Below are positions 1 through 7,595 of a DNA stretch of 12,630 nucleotides, piece by piece. A program made the translations under genes and the position numbers. Source of the DNA: Actinomycetota bacterium (lineage in GTDB: Bacteria > Actinomycetota > Actinomycetes > Nanopelagicales > Nanopelagicaceae); contig WLCR01000014.1 of NCBI GenBank assembly GCA_009705235.1, positions 1 through 12,630 of the forward strand, read 5' to 3'. Each line of letters opens with the position of its first letter. Position 1 is the first letter of the stretch. The notes beneath the pieces are model-generated. The model worked only from the letters and a program-made list of their open reading frames with translations. It did not search any database and had not been told where the DNA came from.

Positions 1-560
1 AGGTTGTTGCACGTCATTTAGTGTGTATTAATCTGTATCAAGACACCGATCCACAGTTGGCCCACAAGCATGGAATCGCAGCAGCACACCATGCTGGACG
101 TCTTGCCGTAGTTCGTGAATCTGCCGGATATGCCGCATATCGTGCTGGTCATTATGAAGTAGCTTTAAAAGAATTGCGTGCCGCCCATCGAATTTCAGGA
201 GATGTCTCATCCCTTCCGGTTATGGCAGATTGTGAACGAGGGCTGGGTAACCCTCTAAAAGCATTGAATTTGGCTGGTTCTCCAGAGGTAAAACGCTTGG
301 CAAAACCAGAAGAAATCGAAATGCGAATCGTTGCGGCCGGTGCCCGGCGCGACTTAGGTGAATTAGAAGCAGCTGTGGTGACATTGACATGTAAAGAGTT
401 AAACAATGAAACCGATGAATGGGCTTTGCGTTTGCGTTATGCATATGCTGATGCTTTAGATGCCGCAGGCCGAAAAGATGAAGCAAGACAATGGTTTGCC
501 AAGTGTGCTGAATTAGATGAAGAAGGTTTTACTGACGCTGCAGAGCGGGCCGCAGAATAG
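1..560 (+). CDS. TPR-repeat protein, C-terminal part (5' end outside window)
   Basis: The reading frame is open from base 3 to the stop at 558-560 and continues upstream of the window, so this is a partial gene. The GTG at 21 is only the first in-window start codon and is unlikely to be the real start. About 185 residues are visible. They are mostly helical, with paired-helix repeats typical of tetratricopeptide repeats (for example AGYAAYRAGHYEVALKELRA and YADALDAAGRKDEARQWFAK). The segments VARHLV, VRESAGYAAYRAG, LPVMADCERGLG and AGARRDLGE resemble the actinobacterial TPR family that lies upstream of tlyA (Rv1691 in M. tuberculosis). Such proteins are normally protein-protein scaffolds; the partner is unknown. 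No signal peptide or membrane segment is visible in this part. In the mycobacterial order a HAD phosphatase gene follows; here an SSB-like gene follows instead. Confidence 0.85.
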   Translation, partial: VVARHLVCINLYQDTDPQLAHKHGIAAAHHAGRLAVVRESAGYAAYRAGHYEVALKELRAAHRISGDVSSLPVMADCERGLGNPLKALNLAGSPEVKRLAKPEEIEMRIVAAGARRDLGELEAAVVTLTCKELNNETDEWALRLRYAYADALDAAGRKDEARQWFAKCAELDEEGFTDAAERAAE

Positions 561-618
561 TTACCCACAACTAATTCTTTTCACTCTAGTTATGTCGGTA
601 GCGCACTTGATGATCTAA

Positions 619-643
619 CCTCCACGTAGAAAATTATTGGAGG
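619..643 (+). promoter_or_regulatory. Possible hairpin covering the ribosome-binding site of the SSB-like gene
   Basis: CCTCCA at 619-624 is the exact reverse complement of TGGAGG at 638-643, leaving a 13-nt loop. The 3' arm contains the GGAGG Shine-Dalgarno sequence of the next gene, which starts at 648 or 651. Folding would hide the ribosome-binding site. The stem is only 6 bp, so this is weak; a C-T-rich stretch facing a purine-rich one can arise by chance. Confidence 0.35.
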
Positions 644-647
644 ATTC

Positions 648-992
648 ATGGTGAAGAAAAATACTGCGAAGAAAAGCAGTGAAGTCCAAGCGGATTACTC
701 ATTAAATGATGTGTTGCTCAGAGGTCGAGTGTCGCAAGAAGCGGTTGAAAAGCAACTACCAAGCGGAGACAAGGTGGTTGAGTTTCGATTAATAGTCACC
801 CGAGACAAACAACCAGGCGTTGACACTTTGGATATAGGTTCATGGAGCGCAAAGTCACGTCGAGCAGCGTTAACTCTTGTCCCCGATGAATGGGTGGAGA
901 TCACAGGCTCAATTCATCGTCGCTTTTGGAGCGGGCCAGGTGGGCTTGCAAGTCGTTGGCAGGTTGAAGCGGTGGAGATTTCCCGAATTTAG
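648..992 (+). CDS. Small OB-fold single-stranded DNA-binding-like protein
   Basis: A 114-residue protein. Residues 1-14 are lysine-rich. Residues about 20-113 read as an SSB-type OB fold: strand LLRGRVS (23-29), the typical SSB segment LPSGDKVVEFRLIV (37-50), a region around GSWSAKSRRA (64-73) like the SSB 'fwgklAe' strand-helix segment, then EWVEITGSI (81-89) and WQVEAVEISRI at the end. The flexible Gly/Pro/Gln region and the acidic tip (DDDIPF-like) of canonical SSB are missing. It is therefore probably not the replicative SSB but an accessory paralogue binding single-stranded nucleic acid. A GGAGG at 639-643 lies 4 nt before ATG 648 and 7 nt before GTG 651, so the true start could be either. 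The next gene follows after 13 nt and is probably cotranscribed. Confidence 0.72.
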   Translation: MVKKNTAKKSSEVQADYSLNDVLLRGRVSQEAVEKQLPSGDKVVEFRLIVTRDKQPGVDTLDIGSWSAKSRRAALTLVPDEWVEITGSIHRRFWSGPGGLASRWQVEAVEISRI

Positions 993-1005
993 GTAGGCTT
1001 ATGGC

Positions 1006-1332
1006 ATGAGCAAAAACAGCGATTTTCTTTCGACTCTTAAATCAATATCTAACAATGTCCACTTCGGCAACAAAACGGCAACAGATGTCGCTGACTCATT
1101 AAATGGCTGGCTTAAAGAAGGTGGCGAAGCGCTCAAAGTTAAAATCGAAGATGAGGTTGAGCGTTCGGTTTCAAAAATGGGTTTTGTAAAGCGTGGGGAG
1201 TTTGAGGCGCTAAAACAAGAGGTTGCCGCATTGAAAAAGGGAACACACCAGAAGAGTACGAAGGATGCAACAATCAAGAAAACAGTAAAGAAGGTAGCGA
1301 AGAAAGCTGCAAAAAAGAAAGTTGTGAAATAA
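1006..1332 (+). CDS. Hypothetical coiled-coil protein with lysine-rich histone-like tail
   Basis: A 108-residue protein of unknown function. Residues about 1-45 are predicted helical. Residues 46-78 form a charged coiled coil with the segment VSKMGFVKRGEFEALKQEV (54-72), which recalls the C-terminal coiled coil of the UbiK/BMFP family; that likeness is short and only suggestive. Residues 83-108 are a basic tail with 12 lysines out of 26, in KKxxKK spacing like the C-terminal tails of histone H1-like proteins and actinobacterial HupB. Such tails bind DNA or RNA nonspecifically. Start chosen: ATG 1006, 8 nt after AGGTAGG at 991-997; an ATG at 1001 runs into a stop after two codons. Its stop codon is directly followed by the ATG of the next small gene, so the two are almost certainly translated from one mRNA. 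Adjacent to an OB-fold protein, a nucleic-acid role is plausible but unproven. Confidence 0.7.
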   Translation: MSKNSDFLSTLKSISNNVHFGNKTATDVADSLNGWLKEGGEALKVKIEDEVERSVSKMGFVKRGEFEALKQEVAALKKGTHQKSTKDATIKKTVKKVAKKAAKKKVVK

Positions 1333-1491
1333 ATGGAAAACAACAATCAGGTCAATGGCGAATCACTTGTAGAGGAACTTCGCACAGAACTTCAGGAAAT
1401 TGATGCGATGGAAGTTGGAGATCACGCGCAACGTTTCGAAACATTGCATCAACGGCTCAATCAAGCACTGTCCTCAATCGACGGTCTTTAA
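1333..1491 (+). CDS. Small conserved acidic protein upstream of tlyA (Rv1693-like by position)
   Basis: A 52-residue reading frame: ATG at 1333, TAA at 1489-1491. The ATG begins immediately after the TAA of the preceding gene (1330-1332), a termination-reinitiation arrangement with no separate strong Shine-Dalgarno. The protein has a polar N terminus (MENNNQVNGES), then helices SLVEELRTELQEIDAM (11-26) and HAQRFETLHQRLNQALSSID (31-50), and ends in DGL. The pattern of an acidic helix, a short break, a helix with FxxLHxRL and a C-terminal DG is what I recall for the tiny protein that precedes tlyA in many actinobacteria (Rv1693 in M. tuberculosis). Function is unknown. tlyA starts 8 nt downstream. 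It is likely to be missed by annotators with a length cut-off. Coding status is supported by codon structure, exact junctions with both neighbours and synteny. Confidence 0.8.
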   Translation: MENNNQVNGESLVEELRTELQEIDAMEVGDHAQRFETLHQRLNQALSSIDGL

Positions 1492-1498
1492 TTCTTAA

Positions 1499-2287
1499 AT
1501 GAAAACACGTTTGGATGCCGAGTTGGTACGTAGAGAACTTGCGCGTTCGCGTGAACAGGCCGCTGACTTTATTGAAAAGCGTTCGGTGCTTGTAAATGGG
1601 ATTCCGGCGACAAAGCCAGCAACTCAAGTCGATGCTGAGACCTCAATCGTCATTGCCGGAGACCGTGATGATTTTGTTTCTCGGGGTGGACATAAGTTAG
1701 ATGGAGCGCTGAGCGCATTTAGTGGGGTAGTTGTCGAAGGCAAACGCTGCCTTGATGCGGGTGCTTCCACCGGTGGCTTTACTGATGTTTTACTTCGTCG
1801 AAACGCTGGACATGTTGTTGCGGTAGATGTTGGTTATGGTCAACTCGCATGGGGGTTACGACAAGATGAACGCGTAACTGTTCTTGATCGAACCAATATC
1901 CGTCATTTAACAGGGGACATGGTGGGAGAAGCTATTGATCTAGTAGTCGCCGATCTATCTTTTATTTCACTTACCTTGGTACTTCCTGCATTAGCTGCGG
2001 TTTCTAAACCAGAGGCTGATTTTGTCTTGATGGTTAAACCTCAATTTGAGGTGGGACGAGAGAAGTTAGGCGCCGGTGGAGTAGTTCGAGACCCAGCTCT
2101 TCGTAAAGCAGCCGTGATTGAGGTAGCTGAGTCGGCATACGATGTGGGACTTGGAACCTTAGGAATATCTGCAAGTCCATTACCAGGACCTGCTGGCAAT
2201 GTTGAATACTTTTTATGGCTTCGTAGAGGGGCCCCCGAGATTGATCATGCAATGTTGGATGAAGCTATCGCGATTGGACCACAGTGA
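1499..2287 (+). CDS. tlyA: TlyA family rRNA (cytidine-2'-O)-methyltransferase
   Basis: A 262-residue SAM-dependent methyltransferase. TlyA proteins add a 2'-O-methyl group to cytidine in 23S rRNA (C1920), and some also in 16S rRNA (C1409), affecting subunit joining and capreomycin/viomycin sensitivity. Visible here: N-terminal S4 RNA-binding domain (about 1-60, RLDAELVRRELARSREQA), linker DDFVSRGGHKLDGAL (57-71), SAM-binding motif LDAGASTGGFTD (85-96), VADLSFISL (150-158), MVKPQFE (178-184) and GNVEYFLWL (233-241). The proposed catalytic set known from M. tuberculosis TlyA maps to K66, D152, K180 and E236. The linker tetrapeptide RxWV known from that enzyme is here DDFV, so the tryptophan is not kept. 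ATG 1499 has no clear Shine-Dalgarno and lies 8 nt after the small upstream gene, so translation is probably coupled. It overlaps nadK. Confidence 0.95.
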   Translation: MKTRLDAELVRRELARSREQAADFIEKRSVLVNGIPATKPATQVDAETSIVIAGDRDDFVSRGGHKLDGALSAFSGVVVEGKRCLDAGASTGGFTDVLLRRNAGHVVAVDVGYGQLAWGLRQDERVTVLDRTNIRHLTGDMVGEAIDLVVADLSFISLTLVLPALAAVSKPEADFVLMVKPQFEVGREKLGAGGVVRDPALRKAAVIEVAESAYDVGLGTLGISASPLPGPAGNVEYFLWLRRGAPEIDHAMLDEAIAIGPQ

Positions 2288-3135
2288 TGCGCAATTTATT
2301 GATTGTATGTAATCCAGCTCGAGTCGATGCCGTTGTTGCAGCTGTTGAACTGCAGCAGTCCCTTGCATCTACATTTGGTATCTATACGATTTCTGACGTA
2401 GAGATTCCTGGAATGATCAAATCAACAGTAGCTGACCTTCCACAACTTGAAGCCGCTGTAGTTTTGGGTGGAGATGGAACGATGCTACGTGCCTCAGAAG
2501 TCGCTCAAGAACGTGATATTCCGTTGCTCGGCGTGAACTTGGGTTCTGTTGGTTTTCTATCAGAAGTTGAAAAGACCAAACTATCCGATGTTATTGACGC
2601 ACTTGTTAATAAGACGTATGTGATCGATCCACGGATTACCTTGGGATACACCGTCGAAAGAGATGGTGTAGTTATCGCTACTGGTTGGGCTTTAAATGAG
2701 GTAACGGTAGAGCGCGAAAAAGCAACTATGGTTGAACTCTTTCTTGAAATTGATAGCCGACCAATTTCGCGTTGGGGGTGTGATGGATTGATCTGTTCTA
2801 CGCCAACTGGTTCTACAGCGTATGCATTCTCTGCCGGCGGACCAATTCTTTGGCCAGAGGTCGATGCCCTTGTTGTTTTGCCAATTTCTGCGCATGCTTT
2901 GTTTTCGCGTCCACTCGTAATCTCGCCACAATCTAAAATTGCCGTGGGTATTGAATCATCTGAAGCTTTTCTTTCGGCGGATGCTCTTCGTAAATATGCA
3001 TTGCAAAAAGGCGACCGAGTTGTTGTTACAAAGAACCCCCGGATCATTAAGTTAGCTCACCTAAAAAATACATTGTTTAGTGATCGTTTAGTGGCGAAAT
3101 TCAAACTTCCGGTTGAAGGATGGCGTGGTGAGTGA
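2287..3135 (+). CDS. nadK: NAD kinase
   Basis: A 282-residue cytosolic enzyme that phosphorylates NAD to NADP (ATP or polyphosphate as donor in actinobacteria). Motifs: the family signature GGDGT at 61-65 followed by MLRASE, GVNLGSVGFL (82-91), the NE pair at 137-138 (ALNEVTVE), and the glycine/serine-rich DGLICSTPTGSTAYAFSAGG (166-185), ending with FKLPVEGW. Length is normal. ATG 2287 shares one base with the tlyA stop (TGATG); a GTG at 2284 would give one extra residue and a 4-base overlap. No strong Shine-Dalgarno is visible, in line with translational coupling. The gene order tlyA-nadK-recN is conserved in actinobacteria, which supports a common operon. Confidence 0.96.
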   Translation: MRNLLIVCNPARVDAVVAAVELQQSLASTFGIYTISDVEIPGMIKSTVADLPQLEAAVVLGGDGTMLRASEVAQERDIPLLGVNLGSVGFLSEVEKTKLSDVIDALVNKTYVIDPRITLGYTVERDGVVIATGWALNEVTVEREKATMVELFLEIDSRPISRWGCDGLICSTPTGSTAYAFSAGGPILWPEVDALVVLPISAHALFSRPLVISPQSKIAVGIESSEAFLSADALRKYALQKGDRVVVTKNPRIIKLAHLKNTLFSDRLVAKFKLPVEGWRGE

Positions 3136-4828
3136 ACGCACTTTTCTTGAAGAGATAACAATTAGATCTATTGGTGTTATTGATCAATCAACGCTTGAAA
3201 TCTCTAAAGGCTTAACTGTTTTGACCGGTGAAACTGGAGCCGGAAAAACAATGATTTTGACTGCGTTGAACCTGATTTTAGGGGGTAAGGCTGACAGCGC
3301 ATTAGTTCGCAAGGGATCTGAAAGATTAGTTGCCAGTGGTCGTTTTTCTATTCCACGGTCTTCGGAGTATTTGTTTGAAGATGTTCTAGTTGAAGATGGC
3401 GAGTTGATTGTTACACGCACGGTGTCCTCGGATGGAAAGAGTAAAGCAACTACAAATGGTGTGAGTGCAACGGCTAGCACCTTATCTTCCGTAGGTGAAA
3501 ACTTGGTTGAAGTTCATGGGCAAGCTGCAAATCAAAACATCACCAAGAGTTTCAGGCAGCGAGAGTTGCTTGATCGATTTGGACAGATTGACTTAGGCGC
3601 TTATCAAGAAGCACTACAGGAATACCACGAACTGAAAGAGCGCATCAGTGCTCTCAAGAAGAGCATCGCACAAAAGGACAAGGAGCTCTTTGAATTACGA
3701 GAGTTCGTAACTGCATTTAAGAAGTTAAATCCAACAGTTTCAGAATTCGCAGAGATTGACGGTGAAATTTCCAGACTTTCAAGTGTGGAAGAGTTTCGTT
3801 TAGCAACAGCGCAGGCATCGTCTGCTATCGAAGATGAAGAAGTTGGTGCCTTAACTTCGCTGGGTATCGCACGACGTGCGCTAGAGGCGGCAAGAAGTAA
3901 GGATCCACTTCTAGAATCTATTTACCAGCAGTTGAGTGAGAGTTTTTTCCTTCTTGATGACGCCCAAAGTGCCTTGAATTCCTATCAAAGTAAGCTCGAA
4001 GCCGACCCTGCACGACTCGATTTTCTGCACGCCCGTAAGGCTGATATCACTACATTGATTAAGAAGTTTGGCGGTTTGGGGACACATGAGCAAGAGTTGA
4101 TCGAACTAGCGGTCCGCTATAAGAATTCCTCAGATGCGATTGCTGATCTAGAAGGTGGAGATCAACGTTTACAAGAACTTGAAAAGCAATTGTTAGCGCA
4201 TAAGAAAATTCTGCTCTCTGCTGCTAAAACTCTCTCTGAGAATCGAATAAAAGCGGCTGATCAACTTTCACGGTTAGTAACTGCAGAGATTCAGCAACTA
4301 TCTATGCCACATGCGACATTTGTGACAAAGGTAGATACGGCTGATTATGCAGCGCCAAAAGAATCTGATTTCACTGCTCAAGGTTGCGATGAGATCGCAA
4401 TGTTTATTCAAGGCCACAAGGATGCACCCTTGGTGTCTTTGGCTAAAGGAGCATCGGGTGGAGAGATGTCGCGCGTGATGTTGGCGTTGGAGGTTGTTAT
4501 TGCAACAACGCACCCCATTGGTACATATGTGTTTGATGAAGTTGATGCTGGTGTCGGAGGAAAGGCAGCTATTGAAGTTGGAAAACGTTTACATCAGTTG
4601 GCCCAACATGCCCAAGTAATCGTTGTCACTCATTTGCCACAAGTTGCAGCATGGGCGGATAGTCATTTTGTTGTAACGAAAAATAATGATGGGACAGTAA
4701 GTCAGAGTGATGTCAAAAACGTGTCAGGGGAGGATCGCATCGAAGAGATTGCCCGCATGTTGGCGGGTCTTGAGAACTCTTCTAGCGCCCGCGAGCACGC
4801 CACGGAGCTGCTTTCCCTGAAGGTGTAG
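3128..4828 (+). CDS. recN: DNA repair ATPase RecN
   Basis: SMC-like ATPase that acts in recombinational repair of double-strand breaks. About 566 residues, normal for RecN. N-terminal head with LEEITIRSIGVID (7-19) and Walker A GETGAGKT (34-41); long charged coiled coil in the middle (about 150-380); C-terminal head with ABC signature ASGGEMSRVMLAL (from 442) and Walker B FDEVDAGVGG (D470, E471), then VTHLPQVAAWAD. Start choice: GTG 3128, because GAAGGA at 3115-3120 ends 7 nt before it and the sequence then begins like other RecN proteins. GTG 3125 and TTG 3113 are less likely. This gives an 8-base overlap with nadK. No LexA-type operator is visible at the start, since this lies inside the upstream gene; expression is presumably driven from the tlyA-nadK operon. 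Confidence 0.95.
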   Translation: MSERTFLEEITIRSIGVIDQSTLEISKGLTVLTGETGAGKTMILTALNLILGGKADSALVRKGSERLVASGRFSIPRSSEYLFEDVLVEDGELIVTRTVSSDGKSKATTNGVSATASTLSSVGENLVEVHGQAANQNITKSFRQRELLDRFGQIDLGAYQEALQEYHELKERISALKKSIAQKDKELFELREFVTAFKKLNPTVSEFAEIDGEISRLSSVEEFRLATAQASSAIEDEEVGALTSLGIARRALEAARSKDPLLESIYQQLSESFFLLDDAQSALNSYQSKLEADPARLDFLHARKADITTLIKKFGGLGTHEQELIELAVRYKNSSDAIADLEGGDQRLQELEKQLLAHKKILLSAAKTLSENRIKAADQLSRLVTAEIQQLSMPHATFVTKVDTADYAAPKESDFTAQGCDEIAMFIQGHKDAPLVSLAKGASGGEMSRVMLALEVVIATTHPIGTYVFDEVDAGVGGKAAIEVGKRLHQLAQHAQVIVVTHLPQVAAWADSHFVVTKNNDGTVSQSDVKNVSGEDRIEEIARMLAGLENSSSAREHATELLSLKV

Positions 4829-4834
4829 TTCACC

Positions 4835-4840
4835 TACTGT
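4835..4840 (+). promoter_or_regulatory. Candidate -10 box for a leaderless pyrG transcript
   Basis: TACTGT fits the actinobacterial TANNNT -10 pattern and ends 5 nt before ATG 4846, which has no Shine-Dalgarno. This could place the transcription start at or near the start codon. The -35 region is unconvincing, so the call is tentative. Confidence 0.25.
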
Positions 4841-4845
4841 TTTAA

Positions 4846-6495
4846 ATGATAGGTTTGACTCCCATGGGCCAAGCACATGTGACTAAACATTTATTCGTAA
4901 CAGGCGGAGTCGCCTCAAGTTTAGGTAAGGGGCTCACCGCCTCAAGTCTTGGACGATTATTAGTAGCCCGCGGTATTCGCGTAACAATGCAAAAACTTGA
5001 TCCGTACCTCAATGTTGATCCCGGGACCATGAATCCGTTTCAACATGGTGAAGTTTTCGTTACCGATGATGGCTCTGAGACAGATCTAGATATTGGACAC
5101 TACGAACGGTTCTTGGATCGGAATCTTCATGGTTCAGCAAATGTAACTACAGGCCAGGTGTACTCACGTGTGATCGCACGAGAGCGCCGAGGTGAGTATT
5201 TAGGAGAAACCGTTCAGGTCATCCCTCATATAACTAATGAAATAAAGGAACGTATTTTGGCGATGGCCGGTCCCGATATTGATTTAGTAATCACAGAAGT
5301 TGGTGGAACAGTTGGAGATATTGAATCTCAACCATTCCTAGAAGCAATTCGCCAGATTCGCCAGAATGTCGGACGCGACAATGTCTTCTACTTGCATGTT
5401 TCTTTGGTTCCATACATTGGACCATCTGGTGAATTGAAAACCAAACCAACGCAGCATTCTGTTGCAGCTTTGCGCAGCATCGGTATTGCACCTGATGCAA
5501 TAGTCCTTCGATCTGATCGCGAGATTCCAGAAGGTGTAAAAAAGAAGATTTCATTGATGTGTGACGTAGATTCTGAAGCTGTTGTTGCAGCAGTAGATGC
5601 TCCTTCGATTTATGACATTCCAAAGGTTTTGCATAGCGAGGGTCTTGATTCGTACGTCGTGAAACGTCTTGGATTTGATTGCCATGATGTTGTTTGGGGC
5701 GATTGGGATCTACTACTTGAGAAAGTGCATCACCCGAAACATCACATCAAAGTTGGTTTAGTCGGAAAGTACATTGATCTACCAGATGCTTATCTTTCGG
5801 TCTCTGAAGCATTAAGGGCTGGTGGCTTTGCTAACCTAGCAAAAATTGAGATTGTTTGGATTGCAAGTGATGAATGCGAAACCGCGGAAGGTGCTAAAAA
5901 GCATTTGCACGGTGTAGATGCTATTTGTGTTCCAGGCGGTTTTGGTATTCGCGGAATTGAAGGCAAAGTTGGCGCTCTCAAATATGCACGCGAGAACAAG
6001 ATTCCTACCTTGGGATTGTGTTTAGGATTGCAATGCATGGTTATTGAAGCAGCGCGCAATTTGGCCGGCATTAAAGATGCAATTTCAGCAGAATTTTCTG
6101 ATTCCGGTACTCCCGTGATTGCAACAATGGATGATCAAAAAGATGTAGTTTCGGGTAAAGGCGATATGGGTGGAACGATGCGCCTTGGTCTTTACCGAGC
6201 AGATTTGCTGGCTGGTTCAGTCGTTGCAACCACATATGGCGCAACAGAAGTATCGGAACGTCACCGCCACCGTTATGAAGTCAATAACACCTACCGTGAT
6301 CAGATTTCGAACGCTGGGCTGGTTTTCTCTGGAATGTTTAAGGAACAAGACCTCGTGGAGTTTGTAGAACTTCCCAAAGAGGTGCATCCTTACTATGTAG
6401 GCACGCAAGCTCATCCTGAGCTGCGTTCACGTCCAACGCGACCACACCCATTATTTATTGGTTTGATAGCAGCGGCGGTAGCAGCGAAAGGCTAA
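4846..6495 (+). CDS. pyrG: CTP synthase
   Basis: Makes CTP from UTP, ATP and glutamine. 549 residues from the first ATG. Amidoligase domain: [19 protein letters not shown] (18-36) with the P-loop, [28 protein letters not shown] region (from 49), [10 protein letters not shown]. Class I glutamine amidotransferase domain in the C-terminal half: PGGFGIRG, nucleophile C392 in LGLCLGLQC, and the H523/E525 pair in [10 protein letters not shown]. All key residues are present. Start is uncertain: ATG 4846 is chosen because it is preceded by a possible -10 box and AT-rich sequence, but ATG 4864 or GTG 4879 (giving [10 protein letters not shown], where most family members align) are possible. It lies 17 nt after recN. 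In mycobacteria two other genes (Rv1697, Rv1698) separate recN and pyrG. Confidence 0.97.
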   Translation: MIGLTPMGQAHVTKHLFVTGGVASSLGKGLTASSLGRLLVARGIRVTMQKLDPYLNVDPGTMNPFQHGEVFVTDDGSETDLDIGHYERFLDRNLHGSANVTTGQVYSRVIARERRGEYLGETVQVIPHITNEIKERILAMAGPDIDLVITEVGGTVGDIESQPFLEAIRQIRQNVGRDNVFYLHVSLVPYIGPSGELKTKPTQHSVAALRSIGIAPDAIVLRSDREIPEGVKKKISLMCDVDSEAVVAAVDAPSIYDIPKVLHSEGLDSYVVKRLGFDCHDVVWGDWDLLLEKVHHPKHHIKVGLVGKYIDLPDAYLSVSEALRAGGFANLAKIEIVWIASDECETAEGAKKHLHGVDAICVPGGFGIRGIEGKVGALKYARENKIPTLGLCLGLQCMVIEAARNLAGIKDAISAEFSDSGTPVIATMDDQKDVVSGKGDMGGTMRLGLYRADLLAGSVVATTYGATEVSERHRHRYEVNNTYRDQISNAGLVFSGMFKEQDLVEFVELPKEVHPYYVGTQAHPELRSRPTRPHPLFIGLIAAAVAAKG

Positions 6496-6497
6496 TC

Positions 6498-7595
6498 ATG
6501 CTCGTTGGTGTTCCGAAGGAAATTAAAGTTCACGAATCGCGAGTTGCCATTACCCCAGAAGGTGTTTCCGAATTCGTTCACGCGGGCCACAGTGTCGTGA
6601 TTCAAGATGGCGCAGGAGTTGCCTCTGCAATTACTAATGAAGATTTTATTCAAGCTGGGGCCACAATTGTTGCAACAGCCGATGAGGTGTGGCAAAAAGC
6701 TGATCTGCTATTGAAGGTAAAAGAGCCAATTGAGTCTGAATACTCGAAAATGCGTAAAGGGCAAACTCTTTTCACATACCTTCACCTAGCTGCCTCTAAG
6801 GCGTGTACCGATGCACTTGTAGCTTCTGGAACCACTGCAATCGCATATGAAACTGTTGAAGTTAATGGAACATTGCCTTTGCTCGCCCCAATGAGTGAAG
6901 TTGCTGGTCGTCTTGCAACGCAGGTTGGTGCAACAGCTCTGCAAAAGCCACATGGTGGCCGTGGAGTTCTTCTAGGGGGTGTTCCAGGAGTTGCACCTGG
7001 CCGAGTTGTTGTAATTGGTGGGGGAGTTGCTGGATTAAACGCCGCAGTTATCGCACTTGGCATTGGTGCTGATGTCACTGTTTTTGATCGTTCAATAAGC
7101 CGTTTGCAATATATCGACACTATTTATGCTGGGCGCATAAAGACGTTGGTTGCTTCAAAGCACGCAATAGAGCGAGAAGTAAAGCAAGCAGATTTAGTTA
7201 TTGGTGCAGTACTGGTTCATGGCGCAAAGGCACCAAAACTAGTTTCCAACTCGCTAGTTTCACAAATGAAAAACGGATCGGTGTTAGTTGATATCGCAAT
7301 TGATCAGGGTGGGTGTTTCGAAGATTCCAAACCAACTACCCATGCGGAGCCAACATTCATTGTTCACAACTCGGTCTTCTACTGTGTTGCCAATATGCCA
7401 GGCGCTGTTCCTGTGGCATCTACATATGCGCTGACTAACGCAACGTTGCCATATGCACTCTCCTTGGCAAACCTGGGCTGGGAAGCGGCATGCAGGAAAG
7501 ATCCAAACTTGGCCAAGGGTTTAAATGTCCATGAAGGAGAAATTTTCTATTCAGCTGTAGCAGAAGCACATGGTTACCCGAGCGTTGAACTTTGA
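6498..7595 (+). CDS. ald: Alanine dehydrogenase
   Basis: NAD-dependent enzyme interconverting L-alanine and pyruvate plus ammonium; 365 residues, close to the usual 370. Substrate-binding and catalytic residues known for the family are visible: R15 (KVHESRVAITP), K75 in LLLKVKEP, H96 in YLHLA and D269 in DIAIDQGG. The dinucleotide-binding loop GGGVAG is at 174-179. Start ATG 6498 follows GAAAGG (6486-6491) at good spacing, only 2 nt after the pyrG stop, so it is probably cotranscribed with pyrG. Its last 26 bases overlap xerD. In Streptomyces, as I recall, ald follows xerD; here it precedes it. Together with reduced spacing this suggests local rearrangement rather than recent acquisition, since base composition is like its neighbours. 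Confidence 0.96.
   Translation: MLVGVPKEIKVHESRVAITPEGVSEFVHAGHSVVIQDGAGVASAITNEDFIQAGATIVATADEVWQKADLLLKVKEPIESEYSKMRKGQTLFTYLHLAASKACTDALVASGTTAIAYETVEVNGTLPLLAPMSEVAGRLATQVGATALQKPHGGRGVLLGGVPGVAPGRVVVIGGGVAGLNAAVIALGIGADVTVFDRSISRLQYIDTIYAGRIKTLVASKHAIEREVKQADLVIGAVLVHGAKAPKLVSNSLVSQMKNGSVLVDIAIDQGGCFEDSKPTTHAEPTFIVHNSVFYCVANMPGAVPVASTYALTNATLPYALSLANLGWEAACRKDPNLAKGLNVHEGEIFYSAVAEAHGYPSVEL

Noticed and set aside
21..23. GTG 21 as the start of the TPR protein
   Set aside because: The frame is open to base 3 with conserved-looking sequence (VARHLV) before it and there is no ribosome-binding site; the gene begins outside the window.
999..1346. 115-residue minus-strand frame opposite the lysine-tailed protein
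   Set aside because: Phe-rich because it reads the complement of lysine codons; the plus frame has a ribosome-binding site and exact junctions with its neighbours.
2505..3047. 180-residue minus-strand reading frame inside nadK
   Set aside because: Antisense to a well-conserved gene with all motifs; no ribosome-binding site and no recognisable domain. A shadow frame.
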